From NCBI GenBank assembly GCA_001466705.2, contig LATX02000247.1:1-64000 (forward strand): DNA of 64,000 nt. Direction: 5' to 3'. Shown piece after piece: positions 12,973 to 24,816 of this stretch (the first letter of the stretch is position 1; every line of letters begins with the position of its first letter). The DNA comes from Moniliophthora roreri (Eukaryota; Basidiomycota; Agaricomycetes; Agaricales; Marasmiaceae). A model generated the notes under the pieces. It saw nothing but the letters and a program-made list of their open reading frames with translations. It was not told where the DNA came from and did no database searches. Position numbers and translations under genes: made by a program.

Positions 12973-13243
12973 GGAACGTCTCCGTTGATTCCAAGGTACT
13001 AATATAATACTCAGGCACCTCAGAAGGACCGTTGACGGTGTTACTGAGCCACCGACTGGTAGCAGCTTTACTTGGCCGATGCTCGTGAGGCTATATAATG
13101 TGGCTGAATCGAAGTCTTTTCAAGCAAACTGCCTCAGAGCTCACTCACTGTATGTTTCCATTCAGATCAAGGTGTCCTTCTTGCTTACTTCCACCTCGCT
13201 AGTTGTGTTAATCCACCGCCATATTCCCAGGACAACCCAACTC

Positions 13244-13250
13244 ATATAAA
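13244..13250 (+). promoter_or_regulatory. TATA-like box of the PLC-like gene
   Basis: ATATAAA lies about 63 bp before the ATG at 13313. A second TATATAA lies farther up at about 13091. The assignment rests on position only. Confidence 0.35.
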
Positions 13251-13312
13251 GGTCACATTCATATCATTTATTGTACATTGAAGCTTCCTCACATGAACTA
13301 TAGGAATTCATT

Positions 13313-15909
13313 ATGACGACCGACGCCAATGTCACATTCACAAACGACTGGGATACGGCTACCGAGGTAAAAACAGACAATACGAACATGGACAAAACTC
13401 TTCCCAGCCCTCTCAACGTCGACTCCCGCAGTACCAAACCTATACCCCCAGCCTACATATCTGCATATTGGTGGCCGAAGCAATCGAGCTTCAACCTCCG
13501 CTTTCGAAACAACACGATCTCAGTCAATATCGGCCAGGGTCTTTATAACACAGGTATCAATGACATCTCAGGACCTCCTTTTGAGGCTGGCGCTATGCTA
13601 GCCCCGATCAATCCCTTCACCACCGACATTGACTATCGATTTTTTTTCTTCGCGGGCCCGGCAATCCTTCCTCCTCTTATCAACAGTTATATTTCTGCCA
13701 ACCTTCCTGCGCTCTCCGCGTATATCAGGAAGAATCCCATTGATTTCGGCAAGTTTGGCGAGTTTAGCTTGATCCTCAGACAATTCGAGGCTGAATCATT
13801 CGTATGCACGTACGCAACGATGAATCCTGCTGGACCATCTCAATGGAGGATGAATGTTATCTTGAACTTCACCGGCGAGGCCGGCGGTGATTTCTCATGG
13901 GGATCCTGGTCGACAGGACTCACTCTGAGAACGAAGGGTATGTCTTTCCTTCTCCAAACCTCGCTCGACCTCCGGGACCTTTCAAATCCTTCCTTTGTAC
14001 TCAACACATTCCAAATATCCATCATGGACTACTCCCTCAGCACATCCGTTCCACTGCCAAAGGTACTTCCAGCGTATCAGATGGCTGGGTTCGTCAATAC
14101 CAAGTGGAACAAGGATATCCTTGATGGACTCAATGAACTACTTCGGAGGCTCCTAAAGGGCAAGTCGCTCAGTCCCGGGTTCGAGGTATCCACCTCTCTT
14201 AATCCAGGTCCCGTTATCCATCGCAGAACTTGGATGTCTAGTCCTGCAATGCAGGCAAAGACCCTTAATCAAGTCACCTTCCCCGGTACACACGATGCGC
14301 ACGCATTTGACCTGAGCACCATGCTCGGTCAGATCAAATACCCTGACGATGCTTTCCTCTGGGACCTTGACCCAGGATCAGCTCCGACTGATGGTCAGAG
14401 TCCCCCATGGCAGCTGACGAAGAAGTACCTTGGTCGTAACCTGTACGACTACGTGATCAGGCGTGTCATGTTCGTCTCGCTAGCACAGGGCGGGAACTTC
14501 CAGACACAGCTTGATGAAGGTATCCGTTGGTTCGATATACGGCCATACTGGGATGATCGTGATGGTGGAGAGCTTTACACACAGCACGGTCTTCGTGGTC
14601 CCAAGCTCAGCGACTTGTTCTCGCAGGTCAAAGCATTCCTTGATAGTGTTTCGTCTTCGCACGAGATTATCATGCTTGTGCTATCCCATGCGAATTTTGG
14701 GAACTATCCAACAATTGCACCATCCAAAGTCGCGGAAACCGCTGAGCGGATCCTTGGTAATTATGCTTATTGGCCTGCTGGAGCTGAGTCTGGCCAGCCA
14801 TATAACTTTAACGGCCTTTTGGGTATGAAACTGTCTGAAATTGCCACAGACGGGCCAAAAGTTCTTATCCTTAACGCCGATGGTGCTGCTCTTCCGAAAC
14901 CGATTATCAATTCCGCTGGTTTCACCGATCAAAGCAAGCAAATATGGTGTTCCATGACACCTGCAGCAACCGATATCGTATTCAATGCAGTCGCGGCGCT
15001 CACAGGCAATGAGCAACTGCTTCTAAAGCAGATAGGTATTCCACCAAATTCAAGACTCGGAGAACAGCTGGCGAAGGGAGGAACGGTAAATCTTGTCGGC
15101 ATGGATTGGTACAATTACTACGGTGGACAAGGAGAGCCGCCGATCGAGCTTATAATGAGAAAGAACGGCGTTGATACGGTGAGTGTTACTCGTATCTCAA
15201 ACGAGTGATATTCACTGAGACAAATTCACCAGCCTCCCGGCTTTGCCAAGAGCAATGCATTCGTGACCGAACCCACGAATGAACTCACCGTGCATGAGCT
15301 ACCGGAATGGAAGGCGCTGTACGAGGATGAGTTCTTAGCTTCTGTAGACCTGGTATGTTGTGTGTTCTACAACTGCCCACAGGGACTGAAGCGTGCATTT
15401 TACAGGCTAGCGTCGTGAAGACGACTCCAGAGGACAGATTTGTCATCTACAACATTAAGACCAACAAGTACATCAACATTAAAGACGAGAAGGTCGTCTG
15501 TTCTGAAAGCTCCGACTTCCAAGTACGGGTTGGAATCACTCTCGTGTCATTGAAATATTAACTTATTTGCTGCAGTGGTATGCTAACCAAATTGGTGACG
15601 AACACACTTGGACATTTGCCACGGAGAGCGGCAACTACATAGGACTCAGTCCCGCGCCATGGAAGGACGGTGCATCGCTGATCGTTTCCAAGGAGCCTTT
15701 TGTATGGGATGCTCTGCTAGATGGAGGGAACATCAAGTGAGTGTCATTTTTGATGTGAAACCAACCACGGGCATCGACTCAACAATTTCTGACGCAGGGT
15801 CCGTACACCTGGTACCAACCTGTTCGCTACGGGTGCAGCGGATGACACTGTCATACTCAGCCCAGAGTCGGCCGTCGAGGAGCAGTTATGGTACTTCAGC
15901 CATGTCTGA
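13313..15909 (+). CDS. PLC-like phosphodiesterase with extra N- and C-terminal domains
   Basis: Five exons: 13313-15178, 15233-15352, 15406-15522, 15576-15736, 15798-15909. They give 2376 nt (791 aa), with four GT-AG introns of 53-61 nt. The middle has the PI-PLC-like TIM-barrel pattern: FPGTHDAHAF (His at about residue 327), GIRWFDIRPYWDD (Asp at about 408) and LYTQHGL (His at about 425), followed by HEIIMLVLSHANF. The family cleaves phosphodiester bonds, typically of phosphoinositides, by two histidines without calcium. About 300 residues precede the catalytic part and have no family I recognise. The last about 130 residues read like a beta-trefoil or other small all-beta module (DRFVIYNIKTNKYINI, then HTWTFATESGNYIGL). 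No signal peptide is seen, so a cytosolic role is possible. The substrate is not known. Confidence 0.85.
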
Positions 15910-17900
15910 AGTTAGCACGTCTCACGAGTTTCTCTCTTTTAAGTACAATGTACCGATTGTACGGAGTAGCTAGTAGCATGAAATGCAGTTATTCAATGAT
16001 ATTTAGGATCGATTATCGGCATCGCCTCGCCGCCCACAGGAGCATATTGCAGCACAGTTCTTCATTTCATTGCACATGTGGAACCTTGTCAAGTCCTGAA
16101 ATCGATTCAGTTCCGCTCAATCGTTCTCGTGGATCTGTTTGGAGCCAGCGCTCTTGAACCTCGAAGTGAAGAAAGACATTTCGATTCTATTAGGATAGTC
16201 ACATATTTAAAAAGCCTGGCTACACGAGCGAATAGTGCCTACAGAAAAATTCATGCTGATCCTTTAGTACGTGAATTTCTCTCGATATATCCTGTCGGAT
16301 AAGATACCTATAGCCCCAACCCAATGATTACTACCTGCTCAAAGTCGGGTGGACCACATAACATAACATCTCGAAACACCATCCCCTCTTGAATCCAGAA
16401 GCGCTACTCCATGTGCAAGGACAACGCTGGGAGCCACGAGCCAACGTGAATGATACCGAGCGAAATGTAAAAGCACGCACCCCAATGCAACATTGGTACT
16501 TTCATTACATGGCGTGATTCGAGGCAGAGAGCAACGAAGATCGTGGCGGTCACGAATAAAGAGTTCACCGGGCCGGAACCAGCTCGTTAACCGAACCGGG
16601 TGTTTGTTCGAACAAACAGGTAGCCCTTGATTTCCGACGTCTAGTATCCCTGCTCTGTAAGTCGTTCACCACCATCTGGAGCGGTTTGTTTATTGATTAT
16701 TTTGATCAAGTGGAACTTCGACCTTACTCCGGTCCGACAGTGGAAAAACAGCAAGACGCTTATCGACTTTTTCGTTTTGGTCAGACAGAGGCATGAACAA
16801 GAAAATACGCGGAGGATGCTCTTGGGTTGCCTAGGGTACGTCTTGCGCTTTCTGGAGTGGCTCGACTCATCACTTCTGCCTGCAGGCTTTACTCATAAGA
16901 CTAGGGTCGGTATGGCAACGGCTAGAATACGTCCCCTCTGTCTTATCCTATCCTCTATCCATTCCCTCCGTATGGAGCGCAATCTTGCTCGACTCTCCAT
17001 ACCTCATGTTTCTCGCTACGTCGACTTGTAGGTTCTACTGCTCCAATAAACTGCTCATCTCAAGCAACGATTACACGATCCCCAGAACGGTATCCCCAAC
17101 TCACCAACACGGACCAGCTATTTGACGAAACTGGTTCAGAGTCTTATCATCGCCATGATATTTGCTCGCCAAACCTCATCATCATTCGAACCACCGTTCC
17201 CTACACATCCCATTTGCCTTGCATCATGATACTATGCTCAACCTCATGCAGTGCTACTACAATGACCAACACGGTCGTCTATATATGCCTTTTCGTTGGA
17301 ACGTCTACCATGAAGCCTTTGGAAGGCAGACCTCCATCTTGTACGTTTAAATATGTTCAAAAAGTATCCAGAGCAAAATCATTTCTGATTCCTCGCTTTC
17401 AGGTAGCAGCACATTCTTCCCGGTAGCCGTGTTCAGTCTCTGCGCTTTAAGACCGACCTTGGCACCTTTGGAAAGCAACGGCTCACTTTTCATGTGAGTC
17501 CACGAGATTGCTAGGCATCATGACGGTAACATTGATGCATGGTGGCTTGCTGACTGCTCGCTGATGGCGCATGTGTCTCACGCAGATTATTTTCCAGTCA
17601 GTGGATGACACTGGTAACACAAACGTACTTGATCGTGGGGTGAGAGTGACTCACCAGAAACAGATTAGGCATTGAGGATGTGCAATTGAGAAAACAGAAG
17701 AAGGAAAGGAGGAGTCCCTTAAACCGAGTGATCAACACAGTTAGCACCCACGCTGCCGTCTTCCACCCGGTGCTTCGCTCATTCAGAAGCTCTTTCGTTG
17801 CATGCGAAGTGTCAAATTCAGTTGCAGACAATCACCCAAAGTCGTGAACTCACAGGTACCCGCTATCATATGAATGATATTCAAGTACGATTTTTTGCTT
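15910..17900. other. Intergenic stretch, no secure gene
   Basis: Only weak ORFs are found (for example 16693-17031, plus). The phrase GGGAGCCAC.AGCCAACGTGA recurs at about 16429 and about 9736, a possible remnant of a dispersed repeat. Confidence 0.4.
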
Positions 17901-19242
17901 ATGGCCCACCTTTCTCCTATCGGATTCCAGCGATCATTCGACATTCCTTTCGCAGCAATTGCAGTATGTGCCCAGGTGCCTTTTCGTGACGTTTGACTCT
18001 TCCTGACGGCATATATAGGTGCAATTCTTCCTTTACGGTTCACATACTTTCGCGTTAGTATGCGCTCAAGTATTGCCTGACTCCGTGCGTGTGCAGGAAT
18101 TTATGCAGCCATTTACTCTATGTGCATTTCTATCTTCATCAAACGGACGCCGCCGAGCTACCGGCTCCATCTGGCAACGACTACAGCTCTATTCGTTTTT
18201 GCAACAATCGGATCAATTACGAATATGATGGTCATATATTCGACGGTTCGTCAAGAACGTGTCTACAAACAACATCGGGTGTGTGAGTGTATTGTTCTAC
18301 GTCTGACACAAGTTGGACGTTGAACCCTGAGACAGCATGGCAGCATTGTTCGTCTTTGTGGTGGAAAAGGCATACCTCTTAGAGACTTGGACACACTAAC
18401 AACGCTAAACTCAGGTGCATTGTAGATGGTATTCTAGTAGGTTCCGGAATCTATGCTTCACAATCGCCGATGCCGAGTCCAAATAGCTTGGCACTGCCAT
18501 CTGGTTTGGGGACGTCGAACCATGATTATCCTGATACCTGCCTTACTATGTGTCGCAGAAAATAGTGAGTGACTATATTTGGACCACGAGTGTAGAGCGG
18601 CGATTAACTGACCATAATATCCCTGGTTCTAATCGCTCGGCAAGATCAGATGTATATAGCCCACTCGTATGCAGACGTCTTGGATGCGGTTCCGCTTAGC
18701 CCCAAGTTCGGCGCGCGCCTAAGTCCGCAAGTTTGAGTACGCACTTCGCCCTAAACCTAATTCCTAAGCTAACGGCTATGCCACAGACCAAGCTCAAACC
18801 TATGGTGACAAAAGCATCTTGCGGCAGAAGTCACCAGAAGTCACCAAAAAGGCAGTCAAGGATGGTTCAAACTGGTCACGCTTGGACCACAATCAGACGA
18901 TGCAAAGGTTTGAAACCGTTACATGATTGTGTATGGAACAGTGATTGCTGCTACGTGCATGCCTGGTATTCTACCGATGGCCAAATTGTCGCTGATCGAC
19001 CCTATAACATTAGCATTGAATATGACCTATCCTGTAGCGCTGTTACTGTTTGGCGTCTCCAATTCCCCAGGTCTTATCCAGGTTATGTACTATTCAATCA
19101 ACTCCGTTTTGGTGAGATAATTTTCTGTACGTTGAACTACTGGATGCGCTGATGTGAATGACAGGGGATAGCACCAACAGTGATCATTGTGCGAACGGGA
19201 CTCGACGTTTCTGTGAGCGGTAAGAGAACCAATGGCAAGTAG
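17901..19242 (+). CDS. Multi-pass membrane protein of the expanded basidiomycete serpentine type
   Basis: The best exon chain starts at 17901 (MAHLSPIGFQRSFDIPF): exons 17901-17963, 18019-18037 and 18097-18278, with GT-AG introns. Exon 3 holds a membrane helix pair (IYAAIYSMCISIFIKR, then TTALFVFATIGSIT). Later pieces include HLVWGRRTMIILIPALLCV, then MYIAHSYADVLD, then MIVYGTVIAATC and PITLALNMTYPVALLL. The last exon, joined through an intron at about 19112-19165, ends GIAPTVIIVRTGLDVSV, a typical C-terminal pattern of these fungal proteins. Their function is unknown; sensing or transport at a membrane is only inferred. The exon order between 18279 and 18923 is tentative and one junction near 18905 does not keep the frame cleanly, so slight decay is possible. 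Confidence 0.6.
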
Positions 19243-21120
19243 CCATTAAATAATGCGAATGACTATACAAACCGATGTTGTGACAACGAATGACGGGAGA
19301 AGTGACCCTATCTCCGAGACGTTGATTCATGTCAGGCTCCAGGTAGATGTTGATTGACCAAAGAGATGGGATGTGATAGATCCAGGATGAGCTAATGAGC
19401 GTTAACAGGGTGGCTAGCAGCAGAGTTAAGCTGAGGGATTATGAAAGGACGAAATGCGCTTCAAGTTGAGCGCCCTTTCAACTCGATAGATACACCTTCC
19501 ACTTTTTATGATTCATTTGATCATATTCACAGTATCCAATTATTTCCTCCGGCAGTAGCGGGAAAGCTCACGCTTGTGGGAACCTTTCTTGAATGTATGC
19601 GGTAATTATTCGGTTCAGCTTCAGATTCGCGCTAACAAGTCGGTGGCAGTGACCGGAACCCTTGTACCTTGTACCTCAAGGCCATGATGTATCGTCACAA
19701 GGCTATCGACCTACGCTTCGATACAACGTCTATTGAGGATTCTAAAACAAAAATGGTACGAATGGTACGTGGAGTGTGTAGAGTAGGCTCCCCGGGTGGG
19801 AATTATCAGGAAATGGGTTGCTCACTTCTTTATTGCCTTTCGCTCGCGCTCTCGAGGATCATTATCACCGTATCCATCTTTTTCATCCTCTTTTGGATGG
19901 CCGAGTCGGGTGACTGCGGTCGAGCACAGGCATTCCAATCACGCGCTCAAGTGACCAGAAATTTCTACTGAAAATCTTTGAAGTCAGTGTTATCCCTCGA
20001 GGGCTTGGTTCTTTCTGTAGCATCCGCTAAATAATGTTTGTCATTGCAGAAAGTGAAGGGGACAAAGGCACCATTATCTGTCAATCATCAACGCGAGATC
20101 CCTGCTCTTGCGCTTTGGGTGTCGTCTCATTTCATCAAAGCGAGCCTTTATGGAGAGTACTGATCTGAGTCGTCATTGATTTAAGTTGGCAGCTACATCC
20201 AACTTAGCTTTCGCGATATGAAAGCTAATGCTGTGTGGTGCACAGGGATTCAGAAGGCCGATACCGATATACTTCGAAGTATTCATTCATACCCATCTGA
20301 TCGAGCCGGCAGAAGCGGGGCACAAGATGAGTGTCCTATAAATGCAAGATTCTGACTTTGAAAAGTTCGCATCTGTGATGGAAGCATCCTCTTGGTGGTC
20401 GTAACCCGGATCATCGGTGATCGGACAAGGAATATATAGTGACGCTTATAATGCGAAGAATTGTTGACCTCTAGTCTCACACCTCTCCCAGGTACCTCCA
20501 CGACAAACATGGAGCTTTCATTTCCACTCGAGAGTCATCTATAGGTATGTCTCCACCATAATGCTACATTGTGGCCTAAAATCCTTTTTGGCCCAAATTG
20601 GAGGTTCCCATGATTTACTTTGTACAAAATTTTTTTCCCTTATTCTAACATCCAATAAGTACTAGGAAACAGCTATAGTCAGTATCTTTTCTTGAAATCC
20701 CCTTTTGAAATAAATTGCAAAAAACTGCTATTAGTTTTGAGAAAAGGCTTGCACATTGAGACTCCAGCTGATCAGACTGTCATGATACATACCTCAAAAT
20801 GCTCTTGTATACTGTCTGAATATGGGGCTATCTCTTGCTAGTCAATAGCTTTAGTTGTTCTCAAGATATGACCTGATCTTTGTTTTACCGCTGCCAATTT
20901 TCGAACTTCTACTTATACATGTACATTGGGTCTTCCAGTGATCACAATACCTTGGTGGGTGTTTCAGTGTGCCAGTAGATATCCAATAGTCTGTAAAATA
21001 GCTTTTCTAGCTGCCCGGATCACCACATCCCTTTTGGCATATAGACTTTGAAAATACTATCTATTTTGAGAGTGGTACTTTGTATTGATGNTGTACATAG
21101 CTCTTTTACTCATATAACTG
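19243..21120. other. Intergenic, right part AT-rich
   Basis: There are only weak ORFs (19669-19971 plus; 20283-20510 minus). From about 20560 to 21110 the sequence is clearly more AT-rich than its surroundings and has no ORF. It may be transposon residue, but I found no ends. One N lies at 21091. Confidence 0.4.
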
Positions 21121-21280
21121 CCGCCGAATGTCTCATTCGGACGGATCCGCGACGTGACGGATCCATCACGCCTCTCTCTTTTTACTTACCATAAATAGTA
21201 GTAGATCTGAGACACTACTCTTTTTCCTTTAATATATCATTATATTTTTATATATTGTTAATACTATTTATTTTCACATT

Positions 21281-21360
21281 GGCGCTTATGAACAGACAGT
21301 GTCCGTTGCTAAGCGCCGACCAGCGCTAATGAACAGACACTGTCCGTTGTTAAGCGCTGG
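21281..21360. repeat. Twin nested hairpins
   Basis: Two adjacent hairpins share the inner stem AACAGACA/TGTCCGTT (one mismatch) but have different outer stems: GGCGCTTA/TAAGCGCC at 21281-21317 and CCAGCGCTAA/TAAGCGCTGG at 21320-21360 (one mismatch). Confidence 0.8.
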
Positions 21361-21470
21361 CCAGCGCTTGTAAGCTCACCCCTCTCTCGTACCACGACAA
21401 CGACACGCAACGGTAAGTTTTTTTTCCATTCATCTAACTTTTATATACTGACTATCTATCCAAAGCACTG

Positions 21471-21495
21471 AGTGGGCAATAGACCATTGCCTACT
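21471..21495. repeat. Hairpin, 10-bp stem with one G-T pair
   Basis: AGTGGGCAAT, loop AGACC, ATTGCCTACT. It is related to the perfect 13-bp version at 25882-25908, where the wobble pair is G-C. Confidence 0.8.
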
Positions 21496-21567
21496 TTTTT
21501 ACAGAACCTCGGGACAAGAGCTGTGGGTGCTCTCACATACGCCAAGTATTTACATCACTCGGGAAAG

Positions 21568-21620
21568 GTGCTAGAACAAGCACCGTAACGTCGGGGACGT
21601 TACAATGCATACTCTAGCAC
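21568..21620. repeat. Nested hairpin
   Basis: The outer stem is GTGCTAGA/TCTAGCAC (8 bp, perfect). The inner stem is GTAACGT/ACGTTAC (21585-21603) with loop CGGGG. It is preceded by CTTACATCACTC-like DNA shared with the next hairpin. Confidence 0.8.
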
Positions 21621-21655
21621 TCTGACCTCGAGCTGATGTACTTACATCACTCAGG

Positions 21656-21713
21656 AAAGTGCCAGAATGTACATGTACTGTCCCCGACGATACAGCGTAC
21701 ATGCTAGCACTTT
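21656..21713. repeat. Long hairpin, 17-bp stem with two mismatches
   Basis: AAAGTGCCAGAATGTAC pairs with GTACATGCTAGCACTTT. It is a diverged duplicate of the preceding hairpin unit (shared upstream CTTACATCACTC.GGAAAG). Confidence 0.8.
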
Positions 21714-21767
21714 TCTAGAGGGTTGCGAACAGTTCGGGAACAGTTCCCAAAGAGTTTGCTCAGTAAT

Positions 21768-21802
21768 AGTACATTGTACCGTTGGCGATGGTACAATGTA
21801 CT
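21768..21802. repeat. Perfect 13-bp hairpin
   Basis: AGTACATTGTACC, 9-nt loop GTTGGCGAT, GGTACAATGTACT. Confidence 0.9.
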
Positions 21803-21933
21803 GCTACAATTCAACAGAAAAAGCAAGAAATAAAAAAAATTACTCACCTTTGAATGTTATGCATGCATACGACCGTGGGTAGTTGTTGTCTGCGTGTGGC
21901 GTACTGTGTTCCGTTGCTGGACCCGGATCTGAT

Positions 21934-21991
21934 TAGCCTCTGCAATGATGGGAAACGATGAATTCATCATTCCCTGCATTCACAGAGGCTA
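21934..21991. repeat. AGCCTCTG-type hairpin, copy 1
   Basis: The outer stem is TAGCCTCTG/CAGAGGCTA, then AATG/CATT, then GGGAA/TTCCC, and the centre is GATGAATTCATC. All pairs are complementary apart from short internal loops. Confidence 0.85.
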
Positions 21992-22106
21992 TGGGAGGTC
22001 GTGGTCGTGATGAGAAGGGCATTGGCGTTGGTCATTGGAAGTTGAGTGAGGATAGGGAGCGACGGTAGCTTCGCTGACGTTGACTTTGTGTTCTATGACC
22101 AAGAAA

Positions 22107-22130
22107 ACACCAGACTGAACAGTCTGGTGT
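22107..22130. repeat. Perfect 10-bp hairpin
   Basis: ACACCAGACT, loop GAAC, AGTCTGGTGT. A degraded relative (ACCAAAAAAACCACACACCG) occurs at about 22239-22260. Confidence 0.85.
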
Positions 22131-22634
22131 CTTTCCGTGATGTAGAATGTGGCAGAAAGTGGGGTAGGCAGGAGAGGTTGGCGGCCCAAAGATAGGAAAA
22201 ACATCGTCGCGAAGCTTCGGCGATGGCGGTGTCATGATCTGTGACCAAAAAAACCACACACCGACTTGTCTGTGATGGCGTTGGAGGCAAGAGCAACGTA
22301 CCTCTAGCCCTGTGCCTTCACTTCCATTTCCTTCGTTCTTCCTTCTCCATGGCTGATAGTATATACTCCTGTAGAATAGTGTTTAGTAAATAATAGTGAG
22401 AAATTGAAAAAAAAAAAACTTACCTAGAGTTGGTCGCAGTTACGGCGGTAGCGGTAAGAGGGAACGATGCGTTGTAACAACAGGTCACAATGCACCGAAC
22501 GTAATAGCAGTGTTCAAGAACATCCCGTGAGCATACGCAGATGTTCTCGAGGCTGCTGGAATCAATAGCGAGGTTAGCGGAAACGCTTGACCTTGCCATT
22601 GTGTCACGCAGCCTTCTCAATTCACAAACAATCC

Positions 22635-22693
22635 ATAGCCTCTGGCACTACGAGAACAGCGAATGCGCTGTTCTCTTTGTGTTCAGAGGCTAT
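22635..22693. repeat. AGCCTCTG-type hairpin, copy 2
   Basis: The outer stem is ATAGCCTCTG/CAGAGGCTAT (10 bp, perfect), the middle stem CAC/GTG, and the inner stem GAGAACAGCG/CGCTGTTCTC (10 bp, perfect) with loop AATG. The inner sequence is unrelated to copy 1. Confidence 0.88.
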
Positions 22694-22844
22694 AATCGAG
22701 GTGTGAATCGGGAAAGGTGGTGCCGAAAAGAGGGAGGCATTGCGAGCCTTCAAGAAATCTTGTCGACAATGGATGAGTTGCATGTGCACTTGAGCCTCAA
22801 CTCGAGCGCAATAATTATCCGTTGAGGGCAAATGAGTGTGTATG

Positions 22845-22870
22845 TGCACTCGAGCCTTAGCTCGAGTGCA
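22845..22870. repeat. Perfect 11-bp hairpin with a decayed tandem twin
   Basis: TGCACTCGAGC, loop CTTA, GCTCGAGTGCA. A tandem copy 60 bp upstream (22785-22810) has the same layout with two mismatches and one wobble. Confidence 0.85.
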
Positions 22871-23747
22871 ATATTCATCCGTCGATGTTGATTTCCGGGG
22901 TTGGTTGGCACTGGGGAAAAAAGTGGAGTCGATACGAAACGAGCGCCGGAGATTCTATTTGATTGCTTTAAGTTGCAGATGAGAGCATAGGGAAGGTCTA
23001 TAGATGCCGTAGAAAGAAAAGGAACGATCAGAATAGAGAAAATAACAAGAAAGTCGGGCACGCACCTGGAAACCTGCCTTCTTCCCTTCTCCTTCGTTCT
23101 TTCTCCCTCTAAGTGCGAGTAGATAGGCGATCTTCTTTAGTAAATCATATTACTTTAGTTTACTTTTCTTTAGAATGGATAGATGCTGGCGCAACGGCGA
23201 GGGACAGTTATCAACGATGGTGGTTCGAGATCGAGAGTAAGGCACAACGGAGACGATGATGCCTTTTGTTTGGTTGTTGTTGTTCCCGCAGGATTCGGCC
23301 TTTACGGCTCCGAGAGGCTGTGTTGATCGCAGCTTTTCTTTTCTCCTTACCATCACAACGTCGGTGAGGAAATACAAGACTTTGGAGGGAGAAAAGCTGA
23401 AGGAGAGGGCGGGAGAAAGGCAGAGGATAGAGTATTAAAGGTGTGTGCTCAATTCGTACTTTTTTTGGATTCTTCTAACGGTTTCTTTAGTTCTTACAGC
23501 CTTGTATCTTCTTCGGCGACGAATGCCCATTGCAATGGCACCCAAGTACTCAGAACCCGTCTCGCAAGCGTAGGACCCGCCTCACATCCAAGAACCCATC
23601 TCAAAGTGCATTACCCGCCTTACAAAACCCTACTCGCATCCACACCAATGCGGATCGACGCATACCATTGCACGTCGACGACGTACACCCACAGAGGCCA
23701 AACTTCCACCATTAGCACCTTCCCTAGCATGACCAAGGCCCTTCCCC

Positions 23748-23802
23748 AGCCTCTGAGTACGCACAGAATAACGTTTTCGTTGTTCATGTCGTTCCAGAGG
23801 CT
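23748..23802. repeat. AGCCTCTG-type hairpin, copy 3
   Basis: The outer stem is AGCCTCTG/CAGAGGCT. The inner stem is GAATAACG/CGTTGTTC (one wobble) with loop TTTT. The middle stem is imperfect here. Confidence 0.8.
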
Positions 23803-23878
23803 AGAGAAAGAGCTTCGAGTGCCGTAATATGCCAGGTACCAAGACGTCGTGCACCTCAGCTAAAACGCCCACGATGAA

Positions 23879-24006
23879 GGTGTCAGCCACTTGCGCTGAC
23901 ACCACCATCTTCTTCCCCGACGTTGAAAACCCTAGATTTTCGAATCTGGGACCTTCCGGCGCCGGCGTTACCTTCGAGAGGATGTGACTTTGTGTCACAT
24001 CCTCTC
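23879..24006. repeat. Run of three hairpins (module copy 1)
   Basis: In order: GGTGTCAGC/GCTGACACC (23879-23903); CCTAGATT/AATCTGGG (23931-23950, one wobble, loop TTCG); GAGAGGATGTGAC/GTCACATCCTCTC (23976-24006, 13 bp, perfect). They are followed by the TTACCACCACCACGGGCGG string and GGTGAG plus a T tract. Confidence 0.82.
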
Positions 24007-24685
24007 TTTCTCTCTTACCACCACCACGGGCGGCAACGAACTCGGAAGGTGAGTTTTTTTTCTTATACTTTTGTTCTTACAATTAATATTATTACTTAGG
24101 GATGTATACTGGCTACGAGAAGTGTGGAAGGAAGCAGGAGAAGGAGGGAGAACGGCTGTGGAGCAAGGAGGCAGGTACGTCGCCGACATTGGGATCTTTT
24201 TGTTCTACTGACTTGCTCATTGTGATTTACAGGTACCAGGACCGATTCTCCATCTCATCCGACGCTTATGCTACCCACCGCCGCCGTCGTTACCCTCGAA
24301 TTGCCGCCATTTCACGTAACGCCACTCCTGCCAAAGTCAACGGTTACAGCCCCATCCAACAACGCAGAAGCCAGCAGAAAGTTCACCTGGGGGGTTTCCA
24401 GTGTCCCTGAACACGGATATGATGTCGTTGAAGACTCGCGACATCGTCCTTGTATCGATCTCGACACCAGCACCACCCCTTCCTCCTACCCTTGCTTCCG
24501 GACTCAAAAATCAGCACCCGAACCCACCAGGATAACTCTCCTGGGGGTTTTTCGGGCCTCCGAATCCATTTCTGGCGTCAGCGGAATTCCCTGACGCCGT
24601 GTTTACGTCGTTCGGCGGGTGTCTACCACCCTTTCCTCCTCACTACCTTCCTTATCCATTTCCTATGCCATCCAAGTTCTCCTGC

Positions 24686-24740
24686 AGCCTCTGAGAACAG
24701 ATGCAATGACGAATTCGTCATTGCGGTCGTTCCAGAGGCT
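24686..24740. repeat. AGCCTCTG-type hairpin, copy 4
   Basis: The outer stem is AGCCTCTG/CAGAGGCT, the middle GAAC/GTTC, and the centre is a perfect 22-nt palindrome around GAATTC (24703-24724, arms GCAATGAC/GTCATTGC). Confidence 0.9.
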
Positions 24741-24816
24741 ATAGAGAGCCCCCTGGATCCCAACTTTGCAGCTTATGCCTAAAGCTGCAAAGTGGAGGCA
24801 ACGAGGGTGGATACGA

